Assembly (NCBI RefSeq): GCF_018263855.1
Contig: NZ_CP073318.1
Coordinates: 744,001 to 808,000 of the forward strand
Source of the DNA: Kutzneria sp. CA-103260
GTDB taxonomy: Bacteria; Actinomycetota; Actinomycetes; Mycobacteriales; Pseudonocardiaceae
DNA length: 64,000 nt
Direction of reading: 5' to 3'
The stretch's first letter is position 1, and the number at the start of each line of letters is the position of its first letter. The translations under genes and the position numbers were made by a program. This document shows positions 17,501 through 24,419 of the stretch, piece after piece. The notes beneath the pieces are model-generated. The model ran no database searches, was not told the DNA's origin, and was given only the letters and a program-made list of their open reading frames with translations.

Positions 17501-17760
17501 AGGCGGCGTTCGGCACTCCTGGTCCCGGCTGGACCTTCTCCGTGGTCCTGACCGGACAGGACGGCTTCAACACCGACCAGGCCCGGTCGTTCGCCGCCAC
17601 ACCTCAGGGTTACCAGTTCGGGGTCTGCGCGCCCAACAGCGCCGATCCCATTTGCCACATCGATCCGGCGACGGCACCCAAGGCCATGGACACCCTGCCG
17701 GCGTCCCAGCTCGACCCGACCAAGGGCCCCGTCCTCGTGGGGGCAGTGACGGTGTCGTAA
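14596..17760 (+). CDS. Secreted GH15 glucan hydrolase (glucodextranase/glucoamylase type)
   Basis: A 1054-residue exported enzyme. A signal peptide ends near AAHAD. An N-terminal beta-sandwich (about residues 30-290) precedes the GH15 (alpha/alpha)6 barrel, whose general acid lies in ERWEEQSGYSPST and general base in GLVPEQAWEN. A short Ig-like domain (about 735-835) and a C-terminal glucodextranase-type surface-binding domain (about 840-1050) follow. This order matches exo-acting glucodextranases that release beta-glucose from alpha-glucans or dextran. ATG 14596 follows GAGGGG, and a -10 TAAGGT lies at 14554-14559. The nearby GH65/phosphoglucomutase cassette handles disaccharides inside the cell. 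Confidence 0.9.
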   Translation: MLRVLTPVILASLLATTQLATPLPAAHADPVPPGAPGATAYFDLARKDCLGTARNTRSKVWYTVANGVLSDVYEPTIDNTNVDTLQYVVTDGRTFTDLQTRDTSYTVRADDTGMVCTVTSTSAKHRYRLTTTYITDPARDSVVMHTTVDGPPDLRVYARLDGHVNGNSGDNAAVVDGVPVLSDTDTVSQATNRDYAVPTFMALVGTSTKSSTVGYAGSASDGLTQLDATHGITRYTSAPNGHVTATQDVTGRDFTLALGFGRDQNQAVATARTSARSSFERLRGDYSEGWRDYDRSLVRGTLPLDANVLKASVDKTFPGAVVASLASPWGQAVKADKPAYFGSYREVFARDAYEAFTGFLAAGDKSTARDIATFLLTKQQLPTGELPRNSLVNGKIAPDTGGDQLDETAYPILMAQLTGLADNALWTRHIKPAADYLLSHGPSFGVERWEEQSGYSPSTIAAEIAGLVAAGVLADQHGDHADARIYRAAADDFQRDIKSWTVTTTGPYGPSYFVRLTKNGDPNSAVSYSLGNGGPTVDQRAVVDGGFQELVRLGELSPQDKDFTASLAVLDKQISVRTATGVGYYRYGTSASAGSADGYGDCYQPSQSSCAGQGQPWPTTDTGTGHLWPVLSGERAESALTLGDGKAAKSLLDSMFGSASGVGLVPEQAWENPDLAASPYGTDPTTASIGFANGHAAGSASPLTWAQAQRLRLAADLRAGRVLDRPSITTDRYVSQAAPGKVDVTVAATASGGTASVTGKTLPGADVSVQAVATDTAGKAGTVSTTAGSDGAYTVSVPVGFGSNSITVGVSASGNRTGYAHTTVTGDLVGGTSVLDAADPSGDDNGPGTYQYPTAADFVPGSFDLTRFQVVTLDDTVYLRTTLRNLVPTFGSTMGAQLLDIYVGTPGQPTSDAAPFPSRNYQVSPWSQRIELQGFAAPSWLDAAGHQVGTPSAAVASADTKTITVALPKAAFGTPGPGWTFSVVLTGQDGFNTDQARSFAATPQGYQFGVCAPNSADPICHIDPATAPKAMDTLPASQLDPTKGPVLVGAVTVS

Positions 17761-17777
17761 CCGAGCTGCCGTGAAGT

Positions 17778-17809
17778 GCCTGCCGGGTCGGGATCCCGGG
17801 CCGGCAGGC
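17778..17809. terminator. Hairpin terminator between convergent genes
   Basis: GCCTGCCGG pairs with CCGGCAGGC around a 14-base loop that itself contains GGGATCCC. It lies between the convergent GH15 and PP2C genes. Confidence 0.65.
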
Positions 17810-17856
17810 CCGACAGTTCCTTGTGCCGCAACGACCCCCGAGGGGAGGCGGGAACG

Positions 17857-18594
17857 CTACTGGTGCACCAGCGGCGGGGTGCCCTGCCGGGGAACCGGTG
17901 GCGGCTCTCGGCGGGCCGTGGACCAGTCGATCACCGCGGCGCTGGCGTTGTCCCGGCCACCGAGGGCGCTGGACGCGTCGATCAGGGCCTGCGCGGGCCG
18001 GGCGGCGGTGGTCAGCTCCCGGTGCATGGCGATCGCCGGCACCACCTTGTGCACGCCGTCGGTGGCCAGCAGCAGACCCGAGCCGTTGGCGCGGACCTGG
18101 GTCCAGCCGATCTGGTCGGTGGAGGTGGTGCGCACCGTGTTGGTGACGATGTGCTCCATGCGCGGCGTGGTGGGCCGCAGCTGCGACCGCAGGTACGCGG
18201 CGACGGTCTGGTCCGAGGTGAGCTGGTGCAGCGTCTGGTCGTCCCACAGGTAGGCGCGGCAGTCGCCGACCCAGGCGATGCGGTAGCCGCTGCTGACCCG
18301 GTCGGTGAACGGCATGGCCACGATCAGCACGCAGTCCTCCTGCTCGAACAGCAGGGCCTGTTGGGCGGCGAGCATCGCCTGGATGGTGCCCTGCTCGATG
18401 GGCGTGGCGACGGCGGCGGCGACCGCCTTGCGCGCGGCCTCGGCGGAGCGCGACGTGTCGCCGATGCCGTCGGCGACGGCGAACACCAGCTCGCCGGTGG
18501 CCGGGTCGCGCCGGGTGGCCACGGCGTCGGCGTTGACGGCGCGCAGGTTGCGCTCGCTGGCGGTGTCCCAGCGGATGTCGAGATCGTGCTGCAC
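17857..18594 (-). CDS. PP2C-family protein phosphatase
   Basis: A 245-residue cytoplasmic phosphatase with the PP2C metal-ligand motifs in order: NADAV near the start, VADGIGD, WVGDCRAYL, LLLATDGVHKVV and GGRDNASAAVI. These build the two-metal site that dephosphorylates Ser/Thr residues. GTG 18594 was chosen because GGAGGAG stands just upstream; a longer frame to 18636 is possible. No Ser/Thr kinase or regulated partner is adjacent. Confidence 0.88.
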   Translation of the reverse strand: MQHDLDIRWDTASERNLRAVNADAVATRRDPATGELVFAVADGIGDTSRSAEAARKAVAAAVATPIEQGTIQAMLAAQQALLFEQEDCVLIVAMPFTDRVSSGYRIAWVGDCRAYLWDDQTLHQLTSDQTVAAYLRSQLRPTTPRMEHIVTNTVRTTSTDQIGWTQVRANGSGLLLATDGVHKVVPAIAMHRELTTAARPAQALIDASSALGGRDNASAAVIDWSTARREPPPVPRQGTPPLVHQ

Positions 18595-18716
18595 GGCGAT
18601 CTCCTCCCCGAACTCGGCGGTGGGAGACCACCGCACACGACCAGGTTCGCGGACTCGCCTGTGAGGACGCTGAGACGGTCGTAGTCAGTTGCTGAGGGAA
18701 TGTGGAGCCGCCCTGC

Positions 18717-19508
18717 TTACTGCGTTCGCCGCGCGAGCCCGAAGCGTAGGGCATGAGCACCCGCTGCGCCGACTGTTTCCACCGGAGCGTGTCCGTAGAT
18801 CACCCAGTTGGCGGCTTGATCCACTGTGGACACAGCGGTAACCGCAGGTGGCGGGGGTCGTCGCACGATCACCACCGGCACGCCGAGCCGGCGCGCGGCG
18901 ACCAGTTTGGCGTCGTCGCCACCGCTGTCCTTGGTGACGAGAACGTCGATGGCGTGCTCCCGGAGCAGAGCCAGTTCGGCCTCGACGGTGAAGGGTCCAC
19001 GGCCGAGGATTGCCCGGACCGGCACGTTCGGTTGCTCGATCGACCGGGCCAGCAGCCACAGGCCGGTGAGCTCGGTGAACGGGGCCAGCTCCTGGCGGCC
19101 GACCGTGAGCAACGCCCTGGTGCCGACCGAGGGCAACAGCTCCGCCGCGTCGGCCACCGAACCGACCCAGCGCCAGTCGTCGCCGTCGACCTCCCGCCAG
19201 CCCAGGCGGCGCAGCACCAGCAGTGGCAACCCGAGCGCCGAGGTTGCCGCGGCCGCCGACTCGGTGATCCGCGCCGCGAACGGGTGCGTGGCGTCCACCA
19301 CCGCGTCCACGTCCTCGGCACGCAGCCACGCGGTCAGGCCCTCGACACCGTCGAAGCCGCCGATCCGGACCTCGCCCGGCGGGTGGTGAGGGCTGCTCAC
19401 CCGCCCGGCCAGCGAGGTGACGACGCGCAGGTCAGGCCGCCCGGCCAACGCCTCCGCCAGCCGGCGCGCCTCGCTGGTGCCGCCCAGCACGAGCACGGTC
19501 CTGCCCAT
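18717..19508 (-). CDS. cobK: Precorrin-6A (cobalt-precorrin-6A) reductase
   Basis: A 263-residue reductase of corrin ring synthesis. The N-terminal VLVLGGTSEARRLAEAL matches the CobK/CbiJ nucleotide-binding start. DATHPFAARIT and the C-terminal DVLVTKDSGGDDAKLVAAR are strong family signatures. The enzyme reduces precorrin-6A to 6B with NADPH. ATG 19508 begins the conserved strand; a longer frame only runs antisense through the next gene. It is divergent from the BtuF-like gene, with 22 bases between their start codons, and CbiD lies 1.6 kb away. Confidence 0.92.
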   Translation of the reverse strand: MGRTVLVLGGTSEARRLAEALAGRPDLRVVTSLAGRVSSPHHPPGEVRIGGFDGVEGLTAWLRAEDVDAVVDATHPFAARITESAAAATSALGLPLLVLRRLGWREVDGDDWRWVGSVADAAELLPSVGTRALLTVGRQELAPFTELTGLWLLARSIEQPNVPVRAILGRGPFTVEAELALLREHAIDVLVTKDSGGDDAKLVAARRLGVPVVIVRRPPPPAVTAVSTVDQAANWVIYGHAPVETVGAAGAHALRFGLARRTQ

Positions 19509-19518
19509 CGCCGCACGA

Positions 19519-19524
19519 TAGCCT
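19519..19524 (+). promoter_or_regulatory. -10 box TAGCCT of a leaderless promoter
   Basis: TAGCCT lies exactly six bases before GTG 19531 in the short gap between two divergent cobalamin-linked genes. There is no ribosome site and no room for a cobalamin riboswitch. Confidence 0.55.
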
Positions 19525-19530
19525 GGCCGG

Positions 19531-20301
19531 GTGGCCCGTACCGAACGTGACGATCTCGGCCGGGCGGTGACGCTGCCCGCCCAGGTGCGCCGCGTCGTGT
19601 CGCTGGTGCCCTCGCTCACCGAGGCCATCGCCGCCACCGACCCCGGCCTGCTCGTTGCCGCCACCGACTGGTGCACCCATCCCGCCGACCTCGACGTGGA
19701 GCGGGTGCGTGGCACCAAGAACCCCGACACCCGCCGGATCGCCGAGCTGCGGCCCGACCTCGTCGTGGTCAACAAGGAGGAGAACCGCGAGATCGACGTC
19801 CGCCGGCTGGAACAGGCCGGCGTGCCCGTGTGGGTGACCGTCATCGAGGACGTTGACACCGCCCTGACCTCGCTCGACCGCCTGCTCACCGTCGCCCTGC
19901 GCCGCCCCGTCCCGCCCTGGCTCACCGAGGCCCACCGCTCCTTGGACGCCGCTGCCCCGGCCGCTCGGACGTCCGCGCTGGTCTGCATCTGGCGGGATCC
20001 GTGGATGGTCGTCGGCAGCCGCACCTTCGCCACCGACCTGCTGGCCCGGATCGGCGTCGCCAACGTCTACGCCAACCACTCCGACCGCTACCCCAAGCAG
20101 GACCTGGACCAGCTGCTCGCCGCCGGCGCCGACCTCGTCGTGCTGCCCGACGAGCCCTACGTCTTCACCCCCGCAGACGGCCCCGAATGCTTCCCCGGCG
20201 ACCGGGTCAGGTTGGTCAGCGGCCGCCTGCTCACCTGGTACGGCCCCTCGCTGGCCACCGCGGTGGAAACCCTGCGGGAGCAGTTGGGGCTGCCGGGCTG
20301 A
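19531..20301 (+). CDS. BtuF/helical-backbone metal-receptor-like protein lacking a signal peptide
   Basis: A 256-residue protein of the periplasmic binding family that includes BtuF. RRVVSLVPSLTEAIAA at the start and AELRPDLVVVNKEENR are typical, as is the C-terminal DLVVLPDEPYVF. In this family such proteins bind corrinoids or chelated metals. It starts directly in the mature fold with no signal peptide or lipobox, and no ABC permease or ATPase is adjacent, so it may act in the cytoplasm. Its position opposite cobK suggests a corrinoid-related role; this is inference. Transcription appears leaderless. Confidence 0.8.
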   Translation: MARTERDDLGRAVTLPAQVRRVVSLVPSLTEAIAATDPGLLVAATDWCTHPADLDVERVRGTKNPDTRRIAELRPDLVVVNKEENREIDVRRLEQAGVPVWVTVIEDVDTALTSLDRLLTVALRRPVPPWLTEAHRSLDAAAPAARTSALVCIWRDPWMVVGSRTFATDLLARIGVANVYANHSDRYPKQDLDQLLAAGADLVVLPDEPYVFTPADGPECFPGDRVRLVSGRLLTWYGPSLATAVETLREQLGLPG

Positions 20302-20420
20302 GCCTGCGCTGGGGACGTCGGCAGCCAGCTGGCCTGGATGGCGGTGGGAGGGATGATGCTGCCGGCCAACGCGTGGCCGGATCGCGGGGCCAGCCAGCAG
20401 CGGCGAGATGGCGGGGCCGA

Positions 20421-21035
20421 CTAGTGGGCCGGGCTGCTCTTCTGGACCGGGATCTCGGGGTGGCCGTGGTGGTCCTGCCACTCCGGGGCGAGGATCGACA
20501 TCACATGGGCGTCGAAGCGCTCGCCCTCCCAGAGCAGGGCGTCCCGGAGCACGCCTTCGGCCTTGAAACCGACCTTCTCGTACACCCGCCGGGCGCGGGG
20601 GTTGAAGGCGTAGACCTCCAGGCTGATCCGGTGCAGCCCGACCCGCTCGAACGCGTAGCGCAGCACGAGCCGGGTGGCCTCGGTGCCGAACCCGCGGTCC
20701 TGGCCCCGCGCCCCCAGCGCGATGCGGAACGAGCAGGAGTTGTTGTTGGCGTCCAGCTCGTTGAGCACGACCTCGCCGACGTACTGGTTGGTGGCGCGGT
20801 CGACCACGGCGAGGTCGAGCCGGTCCTGATGCTCGGCGCGGCTGCCGTACCACTCACGCATGGGTTCGAGGTCGTCCGGCGACAGCGTGCCGTGCGAACC
20901 GGTCAGCCGCAGCACGTCGCCGTCGGCCAGCACCTCCAGCATGTCGACCGCGTCGTCGGCGATGACCGGGCGCAGCACCACGGATTCGCCGGCGAGCACG
21001 GGTTTCTCACGGAAGTCAGGCATGGGACGGATCAT
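20421..21035 (-). CDS. GNAT-family acetyltransferase (RimJ/RimL type)
   Basis: A 204-residue protein with the RimJ-like order: VVLRPVIADDAVDML, the central IALGARGQDRGFGTEATRL acetyl-CoA loop and HRISLEVYAFNPRARRVYEKVGF near the end. This group acetylates N-termini of proteins or small amines. ATG 21035 has GGGG upstream; ATG 21023 is an alternative. It lies between cobalamin genes but nothing ties it to that pathway. Confidence 0.87.
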   Translation of the reverse strand: MIRPMPDFREKPVLAGESVVLRPVIADDAVDMLEVLADGDVLRLTGSHGTLSPDDLEPMREWYGSRAEHQDRLDLAVVDRATNQYVGEVVLNELDANNNSCSFRIALGARGQDRGFGTEATRLVLRYAFERVGLHRISLEVYAFNPRARRVYEKVGFKAEGVLRDALLWEGERFDAHVMSILAPEWQDHHGHPEIPVQKSSPAH

Positions 21036-21077
21036 GCCATTTCCCCGGCCGCCAGCGAGCGGGCCCCGGCCGCCTGA

Positions 21078-22190
21078 TCAGGCCGGGGGCGTCGCGGGGC
21101 TGCGGCCGACGACGGTGCCGGCGCGGTCGATGACGACGATGTCCACCTCGATGCCCGCGCCGCGCAGGATGTCGTCGGCGGTGGTGCGGCAGCGGTCGGC
21201 GATGAGGTCGGCCAGGGGGAGCGCTTCCCGTTGGCACAGCTGCAAAGCGCCGAGGGCGGTGTTGGCGGTGCGGACGGCCTCGACGAGTTCGGGGGAGCCG
21301 CCGGCGGCGGTGGCCAGGTCGGCCAGCAGGGCGTGGTTGACCTGGGAGCGGCCGGAGTGCAGGTCGAGGTGCCCGTCGGCGAACTTGGCCAGCTTGCCGA
21401 CGCCGCCGGCGATAGTGAGGCGGGGCACGGGGTGGCGGCGCAGGTGCTTGAGCATGGCCCCGACGAAGTCGCCCATGTCGAGCAGGGCGTCCTCGGGCAG
21501 GGCGTACATCTCGGTGACGACCCGCTCGGAGGTGCTGCCGGTGCAGCCGGCGACGTGCCGGTGCCCGGCGGCGCGGGCGACGTCGATGCCCCGCCGGATG
21601 CTGTCGATCCACGCCGAGCAGGAGTACGGCACGACCACGCCGGTGGTGCCGAGGATGGACAGCCCGCCGAGAATGCCGAGCCGCGGGTTCCAGGTCTGCC
21701 GGGCGATCTCCTCGCCGTTGTCGACGGAGATCTCCACCACCACGTCGCCGCTGCCGCCGAACGCGGCGGCGACCTCGGCCACCACCTCCCGCATCAGCTG
21801 GCGCGGCACGGGATTGATGGCCGGCTCGCCGACGGCCAGCGGCAGCCCGGGCTTGGTCACGGTGCCGACGCCGGGCCCGGCCCGGAACATCACGCCGGAG
21901 CCGGCCTCGCCGGCCCGGACGGTGGAGCGGATCAGGGCTCCGTGGGTGACGTCGGGGTCGTCGCCGGCGTCCTTGACGATGCCGGCGGTGGCCGAGGAGC
22001 CGTCGCCGAGCGACTCCACCGCGAGGGCGAACGCCGGCCGTTGGCCCTTGGGCAGGGTGATCTCCACCGGATCGGGGAACGAGCCGGTCAGCAGCGCCGT
22101 GTAGGCGGCCTTGGTGGCGGCCGTCGCGCACGCGCCGGTGGTCCATCCCCGGCGCAGCCCGGTCGCGTCCCTGCTCACGCCCATCAGCAT
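21078..22190 (-). CDS. cbiD: Cobalt-precorrin-5B (C1)-methyltransferase
   Basis: A 370-residue CbiD protein. The signature GWTTGACATAATKAAYTALL opens the protein, followed by GDDPDVTHGA, ILGTTGVVVPYS and the C-terminal AGGVGKLAKFADGHLDLHS. CbiD methylates C1 of the corrin ring. In actinobacteria it can occur with otherwise aerobic-type genes such as cobK, as here. ATG 22190 and 22184 are equally possible starts. The minus-strand frame continues open upstream only because it reads antisense through the tandem repeat and the next gene. Confidence 0.92.
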   Translation of the reverse strand: MLMGVSRDATGLRRGWTTGACATAATKAAYTALLTGSFPDPVEITLPKGQRPAFALAVESLGDGSSATAGIVKDAGDDPDVTHGALIRSTVRAGEAGSGVMFRAGPGVGTVTKPGLPLAVGEPAINPVPRQLMREVVAEVAAAFGGSGDVVVEISVDNGEEIARQTWNPRLGILGGLSILGTTGVVVPYSCSAWIDSIRRGIDVARAAGHRHVAGCTGSTSERVVTEMYALPEDALLDMGDFVGAMLKHLRRHPVPRLTIAGGVGKLAKFADGHLDLHSGRSQVNHALLADLATAAGGSPELVEAVRTANTALGALQLCQREALPLADLIADRCRTTADDILRGAGIEVDIVVIDRAGTVVGRSPATPPA

Positions 22191-22281
22191 CGCACCGGCC
22201 AGCTTCCCCCGAACGGGCGGCCAAGTCGCGCCCCACGGCACGACGATGTCCGGCAAGATCGGATCGAGGTGAGGAGGAGCC

Positions 22282-22515
22282 GTGGCCGAGTTTGCGAGGG
22301 CACCATTCAGCACAGCGGCTTTGGTCGCAGACTCGCCGAGCGCCAGCGAGGTGGGGGCCGTGGCCGAGTTTGCGAGGGCACCATTCAACACAGCGGCTTT
22401 GGTCGCAGACTCGCCGAGCGCCAGCGAGGTGGGGGCCGTGGCCGAGTTTGCGAGGGCACCATTCAACACAGCGGCTTTGGTCGCAGACTCGCCGAGCGCC
22501 AGCGAGGTGGGACTG
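22282..22515 (+). repeat. Three perfect-phase tandem copies of a 78-bp unit
   Basis: Copies run 22282-22359, 22360-22437 and 22438-22515. Copies 2 and 3 agree over the 66 bases compared up to the GAGGTGGG at their ends; copy 1 differs by one base (AGC for AAC). Each unit contains an imperfect inverted repeat, GAGTTTGCGA facing TCGCAGACTC, around an ATTCAACA core, so each would fold into a hairpin. The last unit ends at the next gene's start, and each carries GAGGTGGG, which serves there as ribosome site. Confidence 0.9.
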
Positions 22516-22518
22516 TGA
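22282..22518 (+). CDS. Possible 78-residue repeat protein encoded by the tandem repeat
   Basis: GTG 22282 follows GGAGGAG, and the frame reads three 26-residue repeats (MAEFARAPFNTAALVADSPS then ASEVGAV) before a TGA that overlaps the GTG of the next gene. The unit length is divisible by three, so the frame survives duplication. The protein would be Ala-rich with no known motif. The same DNA forms hairpins, so it could instead be a non-coding repeat that happens to be open. Codon use includes TTT, TTG and AGG, which the neighbours use less. I give it a low chance of being a functional protein. Confidence 0.35.
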   Translation: MAEFARAPFSTAALVADSPSASEVGAVAEFARAPFNTAALVADSPSASEVGAVAEFARAPFNTAALVADSPSASEVGL

Positions 22519-23243
22519 CCGAGGCCAGCATCGACCAGCTCCAGGCGCAGATCGGTGAACTGAGGGAGCAACTCGCGGCGCTGGTCAAGCGCGGCGGGCG
22601 GGCGCGTCCCGGGCTGGACGAGGTGACCGAGGAGCTGGCCGACGCGGTCAGGACGCTGGCACAGGCCCACGACGCCGAGCGCCGGCAGCTCACCCTGGAC
22701 CAGGCCAACGCGCTGCGCAAACGGGTCGGCGAGGTGAAGACCCAGCTGTCCAAGTCGCAGAGCCGGCGGTTCGGCGGCGGCACCGGCTTCGTCAACATGA
22801 CACCCACTCAGGTGAAGCCCAAGTGGGCGAGCATCGAGGCGGCCCAGCGCTCGGTCGAGGCCGACACGCAGAAGCTGGAGGCGCTCGGCATCGGCAAGGG
22901 CGGCCCCGACAAGGACCAGGTCACCGCGGCGAAGGCCCGCATCAGCGTCGTCGCCAAGCAGCGCCTCAACGACGCCATGGCCGCCGGTGACCCGCTGCCG
23001 GTGTGGCTGACCAGCGCCGTCGGCTCCGTGCCCAAGCCCAACCCCGAGCCCTGGGCCAAGGCCGCCCACAACGTGATCGTCTACCGCCTGGAGCACGGCG
23101 TCACCGACGCCATCCTGCCGCTGGGCGGCAAGCCCGACACCGACGACGCCTACGGCGCCCGCCGGGCCGGGGAGTGGAAGAAGGTCGCCGAGGAGCTGAA
23201 CAAGCTGCACGCCCTGGGCGGCGTCAACGAGTACAAGCTCTGA
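22515..23243 (+). CDS. Unknown cytoplasmic protein with N-terminal coiled coil
   Basis: A 242-residue soluble protein. Residues 1-~75 form a likely coiled coil (ASIDQLQAQIGELREQL and following heptads). A central KARISVVAKQRLNDAM helix and a C-terminal region (PEPWAKAAHNVIVYRLEHGV) follow. I do not recognise the family. GTG 22515 overlaps the stop of the repeat ORF (GTGA) and has GAGGTGG upstream, which lies inside the third repeat copy. Repeat number could therefore affect its expression. Confidence 0.75.
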   Translation: MTEASIDQLQAQIGELREQLAALVKRGGRARPGLDEVTEELADAVRTLAQAHDAERRQLTLDQANALRKRVGEVKTQLSKSQSRRFGGGTGFVNMTPTQVKPKWASIEAAQRSVEADTQKLEALGIGKGGPDKDQVTAAKARISVVAKQRLNDAMAAGDPLPVWLTSAVGSVPKPNPEPWAKAAHNVIVYRLEHGVTDAILPLGGKPDTDDAYGARRAGEWKKVAEELNKLHALGGVNEYKL

Positions 23244-23258
23244 CGCCCTCCCATGCTC

Positions 23259-23350
23259 GGAAGGGGGCTTTCCTAGCGTTCAACGTCAGGAAAGCCCCCT
23301 TCCTCTCGTTCGATGTCAGGAATGCGCCTTTCCTGACGTTCAACGAGAGG
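23259..23350. terminator. Double hairpin of the intergenic GGGGGCTTTCC repeat family
   Basis: A perfect 16-bp stem (GGAAGGGGGCTTTCCT, 23259-23274, with 23288-23303) has a 13-base loop containing GTTCAACG. It is followed by a second, imperfect stem (CTCTCGTT...AACGAGAG) enclosing TCAGGAA/TTTCCTGA. It separates two convergent genes and should stop transcription both ways. Related hairpins lie at 35846 and 57503. Confidence 0.75.
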
Positions 23351-23378
23351 ATTGGAGCGTTGATCTTGGGGGCAGGGG

Positions 23379-24404
23379 TCAGGGCTCGATCATGGTCATG
23401 CCGGCGGCCGCGGACCGGTCCATCTCGGCCAGGGCGGAGGCGGCTTCGGCCAGGCCGATGGTGCGGGCGACCAGGAGGTCGGGCCGCAGGGCGCCGGTGG
23501 CGACGAGGTCCATCATGGGGCCGTAGGCGTGGGCGGCCATGCCGTGGCTGCCGAGGATCTCCAGCTCCCAGCCGATGACCCGGTCCATGGGCAGGGGAGT
23601 GGCGCCGCCGGGCAGCAGGCCGACCTGGACGTGACGGCCGCGGCGGCGCAGGGACAGGACGGAGTTGGCGGCGGTGACGGGGTGCCCGAGGGCATCCAAC
23701 GACAGGTGGGCGCCGCCGGTGACCTCGACAACCCGGGAAACCACGTCTGGAACCGCTTCCAGACACATCGAGGCGCCGAACTGCTTGGCCAGGTCGAGGG
23801 CCCGGGGGTTGACGTCGACGGCGACGACCTGGGCGCCGCAGGCGGCGGCGATCATGACGGCGGACAGGCCCACGCCGCCGCAGCCGTGCACGACCACCCA
23901 CTCGCCGGAGCGCACCCGGCCTTGGGCCACAACGGATCGGAAGGCGGTGGCGAACCGGCAGCCCAGCGCGGCGGCGGTGGCGTAGGTCATCTCCGGCGGC
24001 AGGGCGACGAGGTTGACGTCGGCGTGGTCGATGGCGACGTACTCGGCGAACGACCCCCAGTGCGTGAAGCCGGGCTGGGTCTGCCGGGAGCACACCTGCT
24101 GGTCCCCGGCGGAGCACGAGGGGCACCGCCCGCAGGCGCTGATGAACGGCACGGTGACGCGGTCGCCGACACGCCACTGGGTGACGTCGTCGCCGACCGC
24201 GTGCACCTCTCCGGCCAGCTCGTGCCCGGGCACGTGAGGCAGTTCGGTGATGTCGGAGTCGTGCCCCTGCCAGCCGTGCCAGTCGCTGCGGCACAGCCCG
24301 GTGGCCCGCACCCCGATCACCACCCCGTCCCGCTTGGGCAGGGGATCGGGCACGTCCCGGACCTCGGGCCGATCGCCGAACGACTCGTACACGACAGCTC
24401 GCAT
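23379..24404 (-). CDS. Zinc-dependent alcohol dehydrogenase (MDR superfamily)
   Basis: A 341-residue dehydrogenase. The catalytic zinc site is in GLCRSDWHGW and PGHELAGEV. The structural zinc loop is CGRCPSCSAGDQQVC. The nucleotide fold shows GCGGVGLSAV and VDVNPRA, suggesting NAD(H). It resembles sorbitol/threonine-type enzymes, but the substrate is not certain. TACGGT lies six bases before ATG 24404, so the transcript may be leaderless. The gene follows the GH12 glucanase by 15 bases. A LacI-like dyad (GTCTGGAA-CCGC-TTCCAGAC, 23745-23764) falls inside the coding region. Confidence 0.88.
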   Translation of the reverse strand: MRAVVYESFGDRPEVRDVPDPLPKRDGVVIGVRATGLCRSDWHGWQGHDSDITELPHVPGHELAGEVHAVGDDVTQWRVGDRVTVPFISACGRCPSCSAGDQQVCSRQTQPGFTHWGSFAEYVAIDHADVNLVALPPEMTYATAAALGCRFATAFRSVVAQGRVRSGEWVVVHGCGGVGLSAVMIAAACGAQVVAVDVNPRALDLAKQFGASMCLEAVPDVVSRVVEVTGGAHLSLDALGHPVTAANSVLSLRRRGRHVQVGLLPGGATPLPMDRVIGWELEILGSHGMAAHAYGPMMDLVATGALRPDLLVARTIGLAEAASALAEMDRSAAAGMTMIEP

Positions 24405-24419
24405 CCGATCACCGTAACT

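Noticed and set aside
19509-19530. Cobalamin riboswitch near cobK and the BtuF-like gene
   Set aside because: The gap is 22 bases, far too short; the downstream gene appears leaderless.
22282-22515. CRISPR array
   Set aside because: The copies are directly adjacent with no variable spacers between them, and no cas gene is present.
21078-23210. A very long minus-strand open frame (710 codons) through cbiD, the repeat and the coiled-coil gene
   Set aside because: Only the first ~370 codons match a known family (CbiD). Beyond that the frame reads antisense through GC-rich genes, which often stay open by chance.
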